NCBI RefSeq assembly: GCF_000247695.1
Contig: NW_004624743.1
Location: 11,306,170-11,370,169 of the forward strand
Source: Heterocephalus glaber
Lineage: Eukaryota; Chordata; Mammalia; Rodentia; Bathyergidae
DNA: 64,000 nt
Direction of reading: 5' to 3'
Position numbers and translations under genes: made by a program. This document shows, piece after piece, positions 48,894 through 61,329 of this stretch (the first letter of the stretch is position 1; every line of letters starts with the position of its first letter). Below the pieces are notes generated by a model. It saw only the letters and a program-made list of their open reading frames with translations. It was not told the DNA's origin and searched no databases.

Positions 48894-49090
48894 CAGTGCT
48901 TCTCAACTATCCTCCTGAAAGGACTTTTTACCCTCTATGGAGTTCTCTTTGGTTGTCACAACTTGGTGGGGATACTACTGGCATCTAGTGGGCAGGCCAG
49001 GGTGCTACCCAGTAGTGTACAGTGCAGGAAGAGGTCTCTCTCATGCGCATTTCCAGCCGCAAATGTCAGTAGTGCCAAGTTACAAATTCT
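48894..49090 (+). mobile_element. MER20 (hAT-Charlie)
   Basis: Plus-strand MER20, almost complete: 'cagtgcttctcaactatcct', 'ctttggttgtcacaacttgg', 'ggatactactggcatctagt', 'gggcaggccagggtgctac', 'aaatgtcagtagtgccaagt'. The right terminal repeat is degenerate. Confidence 0.9.
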
Positions 49091-49155
49091 TATACATACG
49101 ACATAGACTGATGCAAAGCTCCTTAGAACAAAATGAGGTAATTGCTTATATATAT

Positions 49156-49205
49156 TCTCTTTCTTTTTCTTTTTCTTTTTTGGTACCAGGGATTGAACTT
49201 CTCTT
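49156..49205 (-). mobile_element. Truncated tRNA/ID-type SINE with pyrimidine tail
   Basis: A (TTTTTC)n run at 49156-49181, then 'tggtaccagggattgaactt', the B-box end of the SINE family read in reverse. The A-box half is missing. Confidence 0.75.
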
Positions 49206-49209
49206 ACTT

Positions 49210-49625
49210 GTGTAGAATTTTTTCTATTAAAAAAATCTATTCCACCAACGTTGGGACATAAAGAAATGAATGAATCATATGAAGAATACAGAAAATTAAT
49301 TAGCTGAAGTTATGAAAAGTAGATGTCAATGGTTAGATTTCAAGGGGACCAATTATAAATAATAATTTAATGCAAAATCTAACATTATGTACTCATTTGT
49401 AATTCATATGTGAGGATTTTAGGAAGACTATTAAAACCATATGTAGAATAAGACCAAAGTTTGGAGAAAATAGGGGGAAATAAGTGTTCTTACACATATA
49501 AGAATAAAATTAGAGCCCATTAGAGTCTAAATGTCTTGTTAGGGAAGAAAAGGGACTGTACAGGATATGTAATTGTTATTTCCTGATAAAGTAAAGCATA
49601 CTAATTCTTCATGAGAAAGCATGCA

Positions 49626-49661
<36 letters not shown>

Positions 49662-50465
49662 AGCTAACTTTTGAAGGAAATTTGTAATTTTGAGAATTTA
49701 TAAAGGGTTGTTATAAACATATTACAATTGACTTTCTTTTTGTAAAAATATTACCTCATAGTTTGTAATCAAATCTCAATTAAAATCAAGGTCATAGCAC
49801 AAAGTGTACATAACTGGGAACCTTTCTGCATAGAAATGGAACATGACAAGTTTGCATTTAGCCATAGCAATTAAGTACAGAAATACAGGATTCAAATCTC
49901 CACACAAAACAGGTCCCCTCCCCACATGAACCAAATCTGGGATATTACTTGTTTTTGTCAAGAACATTTTGCTGGGACACACTTACACTCATTCATTTAC
50001 CTGTGGTCTACCTCTGCTTTTTACAGTATATTGACATGAGTGAGTAGTTGCCACAGAGATTAAATATTTCAAAAGTCTAAACTGTTTATGAAGAGACCAT
50101 TTCCAGGAAAATTTAACTGATCCTTACAGAAGAAAAAAACTTAACACTTTGTCCTTATGTCAAGTAGCAGTAATGTTGGATATTTTTGACATAAGTGTCA
50201 AAATATAGTTTGAATTCTCTAAGACCCTTTGGAGTAGGGATATTCTTTGTTATTGATTATAGGGGAGCTTAAACTTTATTATGAACATTGGATAAGGTTA
50301 TATGTATTTTTCCTTAGGCAGATGATCAAACAGCTGCATGTAAGAAATGTTACCTGATATATCTATTAATATGGTAAAAAAATTGTAGATAAATCCTTGG
50401 ATAAACCACTTCATCCTAAATTTACCAGTTGTGAAATCAAGCTGGAACTAAAACAGTCCAACTGT
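49210..50465. other. Nothing recognised apart from (CA)n
   Basis: AT-rich non-coding sequence containing a (CA)n run at 49626-49661 that starts with GCATGCACGCG. Confidence 0.4.
49622..49661. repeat. (CA)n microsatellite
   Basis: Starts with a CpG-containing alternating part, then about sixteen CA units. Confidence 0.95.
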
Positions 50466-50469
50466 TAAT

Positions 50470-51069
50470 AGAATTCTAAAGATAACCCCTCCCCAGATGT
50501 TCATTTCTTGGTTTAATTAGACACTAATGCAGATATTTCTGTGAAGGGACTTTGCAAATGGAATGAAGGCCTCTAGTCATCTGACCTTAAAATATTTAGA
50601 CAACTTAGAAAATCCCATTGTAGTCACTGAGCCTTTCAATTCAGAAAAGGAAACAGGTGAGTCTATCAGTGAACTGCCGTGGAAAGGAAAGCAGAGAGAT
50701 GAGAAGTGGAGAAGTAAGAAGGATTCTACCCACCATTACCGGTTTGAAGATGGAGGTTGCAGTTAAGAGTCAAAGACTGTGGGCAGCTTGTAGAAGCTGG
50801 CACCGCCACCAAGTCAGTAGTCAGAAAGGCACCGGAAGTGCGAGTCTGATGATGCTGTGGAAATGAATCCTGCCAGAAGTTGAATAAGCTTGAAAGCAGA
50901 TTCCCCTCTCCAGCTTTAAGCTAAAATTCCAGACCAGTAATAGTCTCAGCCTTTTGTCACCAGGTAATCCACACTGGGTCTGTAACCCACACAAACTGTG
51001 AATAATGAATGCATTTATGTTACACTACTAAGTTTGTGGTAATTTTTATAGCAGCAGTTGAAACTAACA
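50470..51069 (+). mobile_element. MLT1-type MaLR LTR, plus strand
   Basis: Plus-strand order matches an MLT1 (D-like) LTR: 'gatgttcatttcttggttta', 'gaagggactttgcaaatgga', 'catctgaccttaaaatattt', 'ggtttgaagatggaggttgc', 'gcagcttgtagaagctggca', 'tacactactaagtttgtggt', 'tatagcagcagttgaaacta'. Nearly full length. The plus-strand frames inside are not genes. Confidence 0.9.
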
Positions 51070-51074
51070 AAAGT

Positions 51075-54000
51075 ATTTTCAGATTTTTCTTCAGCCGTTG
51101 AAACATTTCTTCAAGAAGAAGGTTGAGAAATGAGTTGCAAAGAAATGAAAGTGGACGCAAAGGAACTCCTACACTGAATGTATTTATTTCTTCCTTATCT
51201 GTGACATTTGGGGCACCTTTGTAAAATTTATCTATATCCACAAAGCACAAGGTAAAAATGTGGAAATAGAATATTTTACATTATAGTTAATTATATTATC
51301 TAATGATCAATATGTGATTAAAGTATCCAATATGTAATTTTCAGGGAAGGTCTACTTTTTGTAAAGCTCAAAGCTCATCAAATTTTGGGATCCTTTTTGA
51401 AAAAGGAAAAAATCTAAGATTTTCCTAAAAATTAAGAAATTATGAATAAAACTTTTATTACAAAATTAGGTATGAAAGTAAATATTAATTTAGAATGAAA
51501 ATCATAAATAATCTCATAATTCAAGAAGCTAACAAATTACCAAACATCAAAATATTCAGATGAATAATATAAATATTTTTATTATTTCCTGATTCTACCT
51601 TGATAACTTTTTTCAAAAATTGTTATGATGGGAATGTATTGATGGTTTTCACATATGAAAACAATTTATCATGTTTTTATAAAAAGATGAAAATATGATT
51701 CACTATTTTTCTAAAATATTTGATAGATAAATTATCATTATTATCAATAGGCTTGGAAAGTTTGCAGGTCAGTATGAATAATATGACATGAGTTGTTTAA
51801 GACAGTTATTACATTGTGAAAAATATTTTATCAAATCTCTTTTATATGAGTCATATGAATTAGAAGATTTTTCTAGAGCCTAGAGCCTCCTTTCATGCAT
51901 AGAAAATATTTTCTATGAATGTGCATTTTACTATCCACATTTTTTTTTGTGCTGAAAACATGTTTATATCATTATAAGACTGACCTCTGATCCCTACACC
52001 TTTGGATTATATTGAAGGAATTACCAATCGCTGAACTATCCACAGAAATGACTGTAAACTGCTTAGATTTTCCCATCCAACTGAAAATAAATGTGCCTAC
52101 AGCTCCACTTCTCTCCAGCAAGGTATTCCAAAATGTCCATACTCAAGAGCCAACTGTGGTGGAGGGAAATTCAGAGCGAAAATAGGCAACAGCCTCACCT
52201 TATGGATAAATGGTTCTGCTTTCCCAAGTTCTGTAAGCACCATTTTCTTCTGAGTACATTAAAATAGAATATAGTCACTTTTCCAAGAATAGTCAGTTGA
52301 TGACTGTGATGAGTTTATCCATACTTAGGTAGTAAATATAAGCTAAACCACCCTTCTGATAGGTATCGGTGAAAAGGCTAATTGCAATTATTAGTATGGT
52401 TTGTGAAAATACTGTGAAAATTCATTGCTTTTACTAAATAAGATAATTGATCAATAGCAGTATATTTCAGTGTTGGGAAGAATTTCCTAGATATTTATCA
52501 AAATTATATGTTTTGCTAAGGGCATGAAATTCAGAATGAAAAAGAATTCTACTTTTTAACTGCCACAGTGAATCTCATACTGTTTCCTGTTCCTAACTTC
52601 TAAAGTTAAAATGAATCCAAGTTTTGATGAACTTTCATACTGATATTTTCCTACTCCAAAATTAAAAGACAGTGTTTAAATGGAAAATAAGGAACATGGC
52701 CCTCAGTCCATATTAGCTCCCTGAAGTCATACTTTCAGAAGAATTTTCTTAGGAATTCTAGAAACTATTTTAGATTTGAATGTAATGCACTCAAGTGGAG
52801 CAGAGCCAACTGAATAACTTCAACACTCCAGCTTCTGTTTTCATTAAAAGGAAAAAAAAAAAAAAAGAAGAAGTTCCCACTAATGTCAGTTTGAGGACAG
52901 AAGCGGTAACAAAAGGTACTCCTGGGACTGAGAATATGATGTCCGAAGTGGCATGAATCTAGCAAATATTCCCTTGGGATGATTCACTTCTAAAAGTGAG
53001 AGCTTCCATATTTCTGTGAAAAGTGGATTTTAGATTTTATTTTATTAAATTGAGGCAAATGTAAAATAACTTTTACATTTTTCTTGTTTCCCTGATAGAA
53101 ATGTATTTCACACCCAAGTAATACATTTGTTTTCTGTACAATTTTTATATGTTTTAAAAGATTGTGGATATGTACCATTAAAATGGAAGGGAGGAATGAA
53201 AGGAGAACGAGAGGGAGGATAAAAGAAAAGTAAAAATGACTCTCTCACAAATAACTGAGTAAACCAAGACACTCTTAAATGATCACGATACAGGAAAACA
53301 GTGTGTGCTTGTGTGTGTGCATGCACACACGTGCATGAAAGCACATGAGGGTGTGTAGGTTTGCATGTCTGTATGTGGGTATCATCTCAAATTTAAAGAA
53401 AAATTTTCACTGAAAGAACGATTAAGGAAACATGAAGAATAGCATGTGACAGTATTTTGAACACAGAAGCACTTGAGAAATATTTTTTATTTTTAAAATA
53501 GGATAACTATTTGCCAAATGTTTAAGTTGGGTGACTGCTACAATATTTAAATTTTTGTATGAAATTAGCAGTCTTTTGGCAAAAAAAACTGCACAAGACA
53601 ACTGCCAGTTTAAAATACATACACTCAATCTGTCCTTTAACTCTCCACTTAGCCCCTCCTCCTCCTGTTTTTTCTTTTTCTTTCCTATTCCTTTAATCAA
53701 GGAAAAGAAATGTCTTTTTATGCTCAGAAATGGAAATAAACTCTGAATGTGTGAAGACTCAACAAAATGATTAATCACAGACCATTCTGAGTTTATTAAA
53801 AGCATTCTGCTGTAGTGTTTTTTATCCAGAATATATTTCTTGTTTATAGAAAAACAAAATAGCTGCGCAAGGCCATGTGTTCACAGATCTTCTTTTAAAT
53901 GTCCACATTAGAACTATTCATTTGCTGATATTTGAATTAAATATGAGAATATGGGGAAATAATCATTCTAAATTATTTTAGTATTTTCTAAAAGGCAAAT

Positions 54001-54330
54001 ACAGGAGGGTTTGAACAATTGGAACTCCTGCTCCACTGGTGTAATTCCCTAAATGGCAAGATACATATTCTGACACGTACACATATAGAGCCACACATGT
54101 ACATGAATATACATGCAGATTCATATACAACCTGTACTTTAAATAAATTAAAATTTAGCATTACATATAAACTATTTGTCATAATCTGCCTTTTAACAGC
54201 ATATCCTGGTCATTTTGTTATGTCACTGGATAGTCTTTTGAGATTTTTTTTTAATGTTAGTTTCCATTAGGTAGATAGATCAGAGTATAATTTACTCATT
54301 CAATCAGTTACTCCACTGCACAAAATAATA
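51075..54330. other. Nothing recognised, apart from simple repeats
   Basis: Over 3 kb of AT-rich sequence. It includes an A run at 52850-52870, alternating GT/CA sequence at 53299-53345, and a pyrimidine-rich tract at 53636-53698. No repeat family or gene was identified. Confidence 0.4.
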
Positions 54331-54335
54331 CAGTC

Positions 54336-54384
54336 ACAGACACACATACACAAGCAGACACACACACACACACACACACACACA
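54336..54384. repeat. (CA)n microsatellite
   Basis: Interrupted CA array, uninterrupted at about 54358-54383. Confidence 0.95.
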
Positions 54385-54411
54385 ATACAGACACAGGGCT
54401 TTCCTCACATT

Positions 54412-55440
54412 CAGTCAGGTCAATGTTGAATTGTGTAGAGGACACCAATCCCATAAAATTACAGTGGAACTGAAGGATTCCCATCTCCTAGTGACATCAC
54501 TGCCACTTTAATACTGCCACACCAAAGGGCAACAAATGACTCATGTGTTTATAATGACGTTGGTGCAAATGCACCTACACTGGCAGTCATAGAAATGTAT
54601 GTCACGCACAAATTATGTATAGCACATGATGACTGATAATTATAATGAATGACTGTATTATTAGTTTATGAACACTCTATGCTAAATTTTTATAATTAAT
54701 TTAGAATGAACTCCTTCTTACGAAAAATATGAGATTTATACATGACACGCTATCAGCCTTGTTCATCTTATATTTTATATTAACCTTGTACTGATTACAT
54801 TTCCTCTTGGGCTTGATTTAACATTGTTGTTTCATTGATCACTGGCCCTAAGCCTACATAATTCACTGCTAATTGTGCTGGTAAGTGGCCATATCAGGTG
54901 ATTAAGCTAGAAACAAAATTAAAAGCAATAAAAAACTACAGAGGTGGAAACTCACGAATGATTACTGCTCACCAGTCAGGTTTATCCCACCCCACTGTAG
55001 TTACGATCTTGAAGAACAAGAACAAAATAATAGAAGTTGTTCAAGGGTTCACTTCATTGAAGGCAACAAAACTAAGAAAATCTCCAGAAGAGCCTTTATC
55101 AGATGTGACAAAGTTGCTAATGACCTGGCCTGAAGACCATGAAAATCATGGCCAAAGCAAAAAGTTTGTAATGTGGAAAGAAAAGGCTGGGCTGGACTAG
55201 GAGCTGAAATTATTGCAAACTCTGGGTGACTCAGAACCATTAATAATGATTATATGATTAATTACAAAATATGAAAGTGACTGGTTAGCCTACGAGTGCA
55301 TATGTGAAGGCAGCTGAAAAACTTTTGGAAGCTATAAACTGATTATGAATAAAACTGACTTGCTAAAAAATCTTCAATATGGATGGATCCTGGTTTACAC
55401 AATGACAAAATTGCCTCCCAATACATTTCTCAGAATACTT
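54412..55440 (+). mobile_element. Tigger-type DNA transposon, partial
   Basis: Starts with 'cagtcaggtcaatg', continues with 'cccataaaattacagtggaa', 'cctagtgacatcactgcc', 'gacgttggtgcaaatgcacc', 'cactggcagtcatagaaatg' and leads into a transposase N-terminus at about 54842. It corresponds to the 5' part of a mammalian Tigger (pogo group of Tc1/mariner). The 3' end was not located; the limit given is approximate. Confidence 0.75.
54842..55200 (+). pseudogene. Tigger transposase N-terminal (CENP-B/pogo-like HTH) relic
   Basis: A 100-codon open frame at 54898-55200 reads LETKLKAIKNYRGGN, MITAHQSGLSHPTVVTILKN, KNKIIEVVQG, later LLMTWPEDH. It matches the pogo/CENP-B helix-turn-helix (KLKxI..YExG.....IAR..GLSxSTVxTIxKNK) and the linker with a Trp. 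The DNA-binding domain recognises the terminal repeats in active elements. The original ATG at about 54842 reads CTG and the catalytic core is missing or unrecognisable, so it is dead. Confidence 0.8.
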
Positions 55441-55739
55441 ATCATCATTAAGCACCTCATAATTTTGTATATATGTATACACACATATGTATATCACAAC
55501 TTTCAGATTATTTTCTCATATGGTTACTTATTAAGCTTTTATTAGGTAAAATTAAATAACACTCTAAAGTTTATAATCAATAACAGTGCCAAATCTCCAA
55601 TATATTCACCAAAACTGGTGTTTTAATTGCATTTTTAATCTATCAAGGAGTTGTAAAAGTATCTTGATAATGTAAAGTTTTTATTAGGTACTGGTGAGAA
55701 TGACAATGGTTCATTAAAGACAGCTTATTTTTCTGTTGT

Positions 55740-56290
55740 TGATTCAGGCTCATTTGTCATTTTTCTGTTGGTGTTCTTATCACCATTAAGAGCTATTTTA
55801 CCTTGCAAGCATTTGTGGATGTGGGTTTTGTCTTTCCATTTGCTCTATTTTTTCATTAATGAGTGTATGCCTTTCTCTCTGGAAAAACTTTAGGCTTTAT
55901 TTCCACATTCTAATTAATGCTATTCTCTTTCATTATAACTCTATTGAAAAATTAGTTGGTTATTCATCTTCCAGATCTTATTTCTAATGCTTTTAATGGC
56001 TTTTTACATAATGTTGAAGTTCTTCCTTTGCATTATTCCCTATAGTGTGTATGCGTGGGGGGAGAGTTACCTGATTATTTTATTTTTCTCAAAATTTTCC
56101 AAATATTAATGATCCTGTTTAATAATATCTTATTCTCATTTTAGGGGGCTTAGGTTCTGCTTCATCTCTTGGACAACTTTAAATATACTTGTTTTTTGAA
56201 ATTACTTTTATATTGCTCCATAATTGTTATTACTAATTTGGAAGCTGGTTGGTTATAACGTTCAATGCCCTGGTGATTCTGAAAATCTTA
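55740..56290 (-). mobile_element. Possible L1M/HAL1 5' region, minus strand
   Basis: T-rich on the plus strand, with phrases like 'tgctctattttttcattaat' and 'tcatctcttggacaacttta' that resemble the reverse of old L1M ORF1 or 5' sequence. Weak. Confidence 0.3.
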
Positions 56291-56294
56291 CTTT

Positions 56295-57350
56295 CAGACA
56301 AACTATGGCTCAATAAAGATTAATAATGTGGTAAATGATACACGCTGCATTTAAGAAAGGTGTGATGTCTAAACTGCCTTCTTTGTGTGGGGATTTAATG
56401 ATATAATGTAGAAAAATCTTCAGACTCATGGCAATGCACATAATTGTTGGCTAGTGACTTCTACATGATACCATTCCAGTCAACCACAAACATCATATTT
56501 CTTTACCCTAAAAGGATAAGAATATGTGAATGTACAATTATACTATAGAGCATCATTTTATCTCTGAATTCTATCTGCTTATTTCTCATGAAATTTTCAG
56601 TCTACATGGATACAAATGATTGCTATCTAGGAACTAGAGGATTATTAAAGTTAATAAGAACATTTAAACTAAACAGTTATAACAATCTGCCTGCAAACCT
56701 TGCTCGCTACTGTTATTAACGAAATATAGTATAAATCTGTCTTAATCCCATGAATAGATAGTAATAAAATCTGAAATAGAATACTTTTCATTCCAATCTT
56801 CTAGAATAGAATCGAATGGTTCTTAGATGGGACTGAAATGAAACACTATAATAATTTGAAAAAAAGAATTTTCTACCATCCATATCCAAATAATTATTAG
56901 AGCCCTTACTGACTGCAACAATATACTTAGATCCAGTTTAAACTTAATTGCAGTGTGTAAATTTGACAAATGCCTTTATGTAAATAATGCTAAAATCTAA
57001 ATAAATCTCATGACAACATTGTCTTTTTTCAATATCCATCTTGAGTGTCATTTTGAATCTGCTTATTTTCTACAAACACCAATCAAAAGTTCCCATCATG
57101 ATTATTTCCTAACCTCTCTAACTTTTAAGACTGATGGAGCCCAACTGGAATAGGAGGAAGGGAAACTGGAGGAAGGGATTTTGCTACGTGTCTGTTGGAT
57201 GGCTGCCACTCTAGGTATTTTTAGGGAATCAGTAACGTGAAAGAACTAACAAAGGGATGATTAACAGAAGTCATTTGTGTAGTGTGCACTTTCCCCCTGA
57301 AGTAAACACTTTAAGTACAAATAATGTTACCAAACACATCATTATCATTG
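56295..57350. other. Nothing recognised
   Basis: AT-rich non-coding sequence. Confidence 0.35.
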
Positions 57351-57352
57351 TC

Positions 57353-57382
57353 TTGTTGTTGTTGTTGTTGTTGTTGTTGTTG
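57353..57382. repeat. (TTG)n trinucleotide repeat
   Basis: Ten uninterrupted TTG units. Confidence 0.95.
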
Positions 57383-57389
57383 CTAGGAT

Positions 57390-59320
57390 CTAGTGACTTG
57401 AGAAAATATTTGAGGGGCATCAGACTCATTTAACAAATATTAATCCTCTTGTTTATCAGCAGAGCAATATTGCTGCTCTTTTTCTCATTCCATGACCATA
57501 TTTGATAAAAAAAACTGGCATCTTGTTTACATGGATGCATTTGTGACTGTTTTATTAAAGCTGAAAGATCAAGTTATTGGTGCTTTTGGTCTTTTTCTTA
57601 GTTTGAAATCTAAACGAACTTGAGGAAGTGATCTTTGGTGAGGAGATGTGATTGAGATGACTAATGCACGAAGTCTGAAAACTCAAATTTGCACGTTTCG
57701 CCTCTATGTGACAAAATTTGTGAACCACATAAAATTTTTTGAGAATTTGTGGATCAGCCTAATGCAGACAGTCACAGTCATTTGGCTGTGAAAAACTCTA
57801 CACTCTTAGTAAAGTGACAGATTTCATTTTTGAGCAAATATCTACCAAATGCCCAAGTTTGAATAATTGTAGTTTCTGTCATCATTTGTTTAAGCAGAAA
57901 GTTGTGTTGTATGATCAAAAATATCTACTACTGCAAGTTATACCTCAGCTAAATAAGAGTGGGTCTTTGAGATAACTTTTGTACTTCGGCATGCAGCAAA
58001 GTGCTTTAAATTCTTCCCATGTGTCAAACAGATAAAAAAGGATCTGTACTGAAGTGTTTAATGTAAAATTTAAAAAAAAATGGACTGCTTCATCTTGGAT
58101 ATTCCTAAGGGAAACAAGCTCTTATTTTTCAGTGTGTGAGCTGCCATTAAAAGCAATACCTTAGGTAGGGTGTGTTGCCACTCCTGTGAACCACACCGAA
58201 GCACCAGCAAGTCACTTTCTACACCATTTGTACCCTCGGTACACAGATCAACACAATGGTTCCAAGATCAAACATGAGATTCAAAAAGGTTATTTAACAT
58301 TTTTGACCATTTACTCTTTTTGTTACCAGACATTTACACAAAGAATTACGTTCAATGATTTGTTGGTGTTGATAACAGATTTCAGCCACATTTTACCAAA
58401 TGTGGTGCTATATCTAGAAATTGGAACTATTAGTAGATCCACTTCCACAAGTGAGATAATACAGTGACTTCATGTTGCATCTTTAATTCAGGGAGTTATT
58501 GAATCAGTGGAAATTGGCATTGCTGGGCTTTCTTCTACTGAATAATGTCAGCTGTACAAGGCTTCTTTTTAGACCTTAAAATGCTGTGTACAGTTCCCTA
58601 GCCAAGACAATGCAATAACTAAGTCTCTAAAATGCTTCAGGAGTTCACATCTAGTTTGACACCTTGTAACAAATCTTATTATATCTATGTTTGAAATATT
58701 AAATTTCTTTTAAAATTATGAATGGTTGATTTAAATATTGCATCACATCATAACATACTATTCAATAATAGCTTGCTACACAAGAAAAATCAACTGATGC
58801 ATGGATATTTATAATCCATAAAGCAATATAAATTCCATCATATTTTTTTTTCTCATGTATATTTTCACCAGTTCTTTGGAGCCATTTTCTTCCTCTCTGA
58901 CGTTTAAGTTCCATATTTTTAAACATCTTTAGAAGTAGCAGGTACAGTTATAGGTTGAGATGAAGTTAGTCTTCTAATATCACTTGTTAAGTAAATATTT
59001 TTAAAATAAAAGATAAATGTATTGTAATTTTTAAGTTTAATATTACAAAATTCTGAAATAATTTATATGTTTTACATAAGTTTAGAAAAAATCTAAGAAA
59101 AACATATACTACTTCAAAATAAGGTAACAAAGTATAAAGCCACAGGATTTCACAGTTATGATATTTGGGGACGGAGATAAAGCTACAGAGATGAAAGAAG
59201 GTATAACAAAAGTTAACTGCTAAGATCAAAGTACCTTGCTAAGAATAAACTAGGTTAGTCTTGGAAAATATGCCTAACTTCATTTATACCTTAAGTTTAT
59301 ATCTTAAATTAATGACCTCA
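57390..59320. other. Unassigned
   Basis: Less AT-rich at 57590-58680 than around it, with a 93-codon plus frame at 58186-58467 (ends SRSTSTSEIIQ) and an in-phase-looking but broken frame near 57690-57795. No family recognised; an old transposon or a retrocopy are both possible. Confidence 0.25.
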
Positions 59321-59324
59321 GAAA

Positions 59325-59598
59325 AACTGGTGCCATAATGTTAAGTGAAATAAATCATATACACAAACTTAAATACTGCACAGTTTCTCTTATATAGGAA
59401 ATTCAAAGTATAAATAAATTAAAAAGCAACTAGGAAACTGGAAGGCAGATCTTTTGCAAGAGAGAAGATAACCTAGAAATGGAGAGAGGGAGGAGGAAAG
59501 GAAGGGAAATGGGACATAATAAAATTGAGATGTGTTGAGTATCAGATCTCATAATGAATTGTGCTGCAAACATGTACTAATAAAAAAATTAAAAATAA
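59325..59598 (+). mobile_element. Rodent L1 3' end
   Basis: Plus-strand: 'ccataatgttaagtgaaata', 'cacagtttctcttatatagg', 'gcagatcttttgcaagagag', 'gcaaacatgtactaataaaa' and an A-rich end. Same group as 32650-32975. 5' truncated; a SINE follows within ten bases. Confidence 0.8.
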
Positions 59599-59605
59599 CA
59601 CACAT

Positions 59606-59690
59606 GGGGATTTAGCTCAGTGGCACTGTGCATGCCTCATAAGCTTAAAGTCCTGAGTTCAATTCCCGGTATTGGAAAAAAAAATGAGAC
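59606..59690 (+). mobile_element. tRNA/ID-type SINE
   Basis: Plus-strand: 'ggggatttagctcagtggca', 'ctgtgcatgcctcataagct', B box 'gagttcaattcccggtattg', then an A tail. It sits at the A-rich end of the L1. Confidence 0.9.
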
Positions 59691-59694
59691 AAAT

Positions 59695-60500
59695 AATAAA
59701 AACACAAGCTTATATAAGCACACGTTCCACAGCACCAGAGCAATGGTGCCTTTTATCATGTCCAGATGTCTCTGGAACATTCTACTTACACTCACGTGAG
59801 CAGGAGAGTGAAGCACATGAGCATCATTTTGGTATTATTACAAAAATACTCTTGACTCTGAGGACCCTTGAAAAGAGACCTAATTTTTTAGTCTAAGGGA
59901 ATGATTGAATAGAAAATAATATTTTATTGATTCTGATAATGTCTTTCACTCCATACTTATCTTACATATTACCTCACAATATAAAAAACTACTGCAATGA
60001 GGCTGCTAAATATGCTCACATGTAACTGATGAAAAGAACTGATTGGGTGGTGCAACATAATCTTTTAGGTATCCAAACAAGAAGTACTAGAAACATCCTA
60101 TTGGAATTCTGCAGTTATTTTTAGTATATTAATTACAATCTTTCTTACATCCTTACATGCGATTTAATGTTACATACGGTGACTTACCTTTATTCATGAA
60201 ATAAAGAAAAAATACAAAATAGTATGAATTTTATGGAAGTCAGTTTTACAGAGTTTGCTGAAAAATGTCTATTTTAGAAGGGAAGGATTACTTGGCTTGG
60301 GTTTGATAAAATTTGAAACAGAAAAAGCAGTGAAGAAAGGATAGGAATGGTAACAAGCATTATAAAGTAATAAGAATAGGAGAAAAGAAAAAATAAAAAA
60401 GTATTACTTTAATGATGCATGTTACCATTTTTGATGAACATTATCTAGGTAAATATATTTCACAAGAAATGAAATATGTAACACTGAAGTTTAAATATTT
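59695..60500. other. Nothing recognised
   Basis: AT-rich non-coding sequence. Confidence 0.35.
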
Positions 60501-60523
60501 GGAGTAATTTACTACTAATCATT

Positions 60524-60614
60524 TTTTTGTTTGCTTGTTTTGCACTGGGGATCGAACTCAGGTCCTTGCACTTGCAAGGCAGGTGGCGGAACCACTGAGC
60601 TAAATCTCCAGCCC
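60524..60614 (-). mobile_element. Young tRNA/ID-type SINE with perfect 19-bp target duplication
   Basis: Minus strand: 'gggctggagatttagctcag', 'tggttccgccacctgccttg', 'caagtgcaaggacctgag', 'ttcgatccccagtgcaaaac', then a tail of A with C and G. It is flanked by taatttactactaatcatt at 60505-60523 and 60615-60633 without a mismatch. Intact boxes and a perfect duplication make this the youngest-looking insertion in the window. Confidence 0.95.
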
Positions 60615-60765
60615 TAATTTACTACTAATCATTCATTTAATAACACAGGGAAAAGGTGAGGGGAATTTGTTAAGAGTCCTGAGCCTGAGCTGAATCTCAT
60701 TAGACCACAAACAAGTTGAACGTAAAAGTGAAAATGATATGAAAAAAAAAAGTGAAAATGATATA

Positions 60766-61326
60766 CAGAGGGCCCTCGACTTACAAACTCCATTTGTTCA
60801 TAAGGGCTGTTTGTAATTCAAGTTGGTTGTAAGTCAAGACTATTTTTCCCATAAGAAATAATGGCAATATCCATAATGCATTCAGAACCTCCCAAAGCAC
60901 CCTTTCCTAACCTTTTCATAATAAAAAGGGTTGTATAATGTGCATAATTGACCAGAAACACCAATAATTTTCTTAGTGTATTCACCAAAAAGTTATAAAA
61001 TATGTCTAATTTACCTGAAACAACAATCTCATATCTACTCACCATTCGAGTTGACATCTTTGGCTGGCAGGAAGGGAGGATGAAATGGAAGGTGGTTATT
61101 GTTTGGAAGAGAGTCCCCTTCCATAAGAACATCAGGAATCTGGCTCTCTGGTGTCCTTCCTCTCCTTGGGAGAGTCTGTACCCCACCAGGGCCTGCTTCT
61201 GGCTCATTAGGTCTCAACCAGCATTCAGATCATAACCCAAGACTTTGGCTGGGGGTTAAAATTAAAATTCTGGTCACAACCCAATTTGTGCATATGTGAG
61301 GCTGGTCATAACTTGAGGGTCCACTG
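60766..61326. mobile_element. 561-bp Tigger/pogo-type non-autonomous element
   Basis: Left end 'cagagggccctcgacttaca' after TA (60764-60765). Right end, read in reverse, 'cagtggaccctcaagttatg', followed by TA (61327-61328). The ends match at about 15 of 21 positions. The left subterminal part has 'cataagaaataatggcaata'. The frames inside (129 codons on minus) have no transposase similarity. Confidence 0.8.
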
Positions 61327-61329
61327 TAG

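Noticed and set aside
50563..50866. Two overlapping plus-strand frames of 67 and 69 codons
   Set aside because: Both fall in an MLT1-type LTR.
59606..59690. tRNA gene on the plus strand
   Set aside because: Same SINE family with an A tail; the tRNA fold is not kept.
60524..60614. tRNA gene on the minus strand
   Set aside because: A and B boxes are present, but the sequence lacks a closed acceptor stem and has an A-rich tail and target duplication, so it is a SINE.
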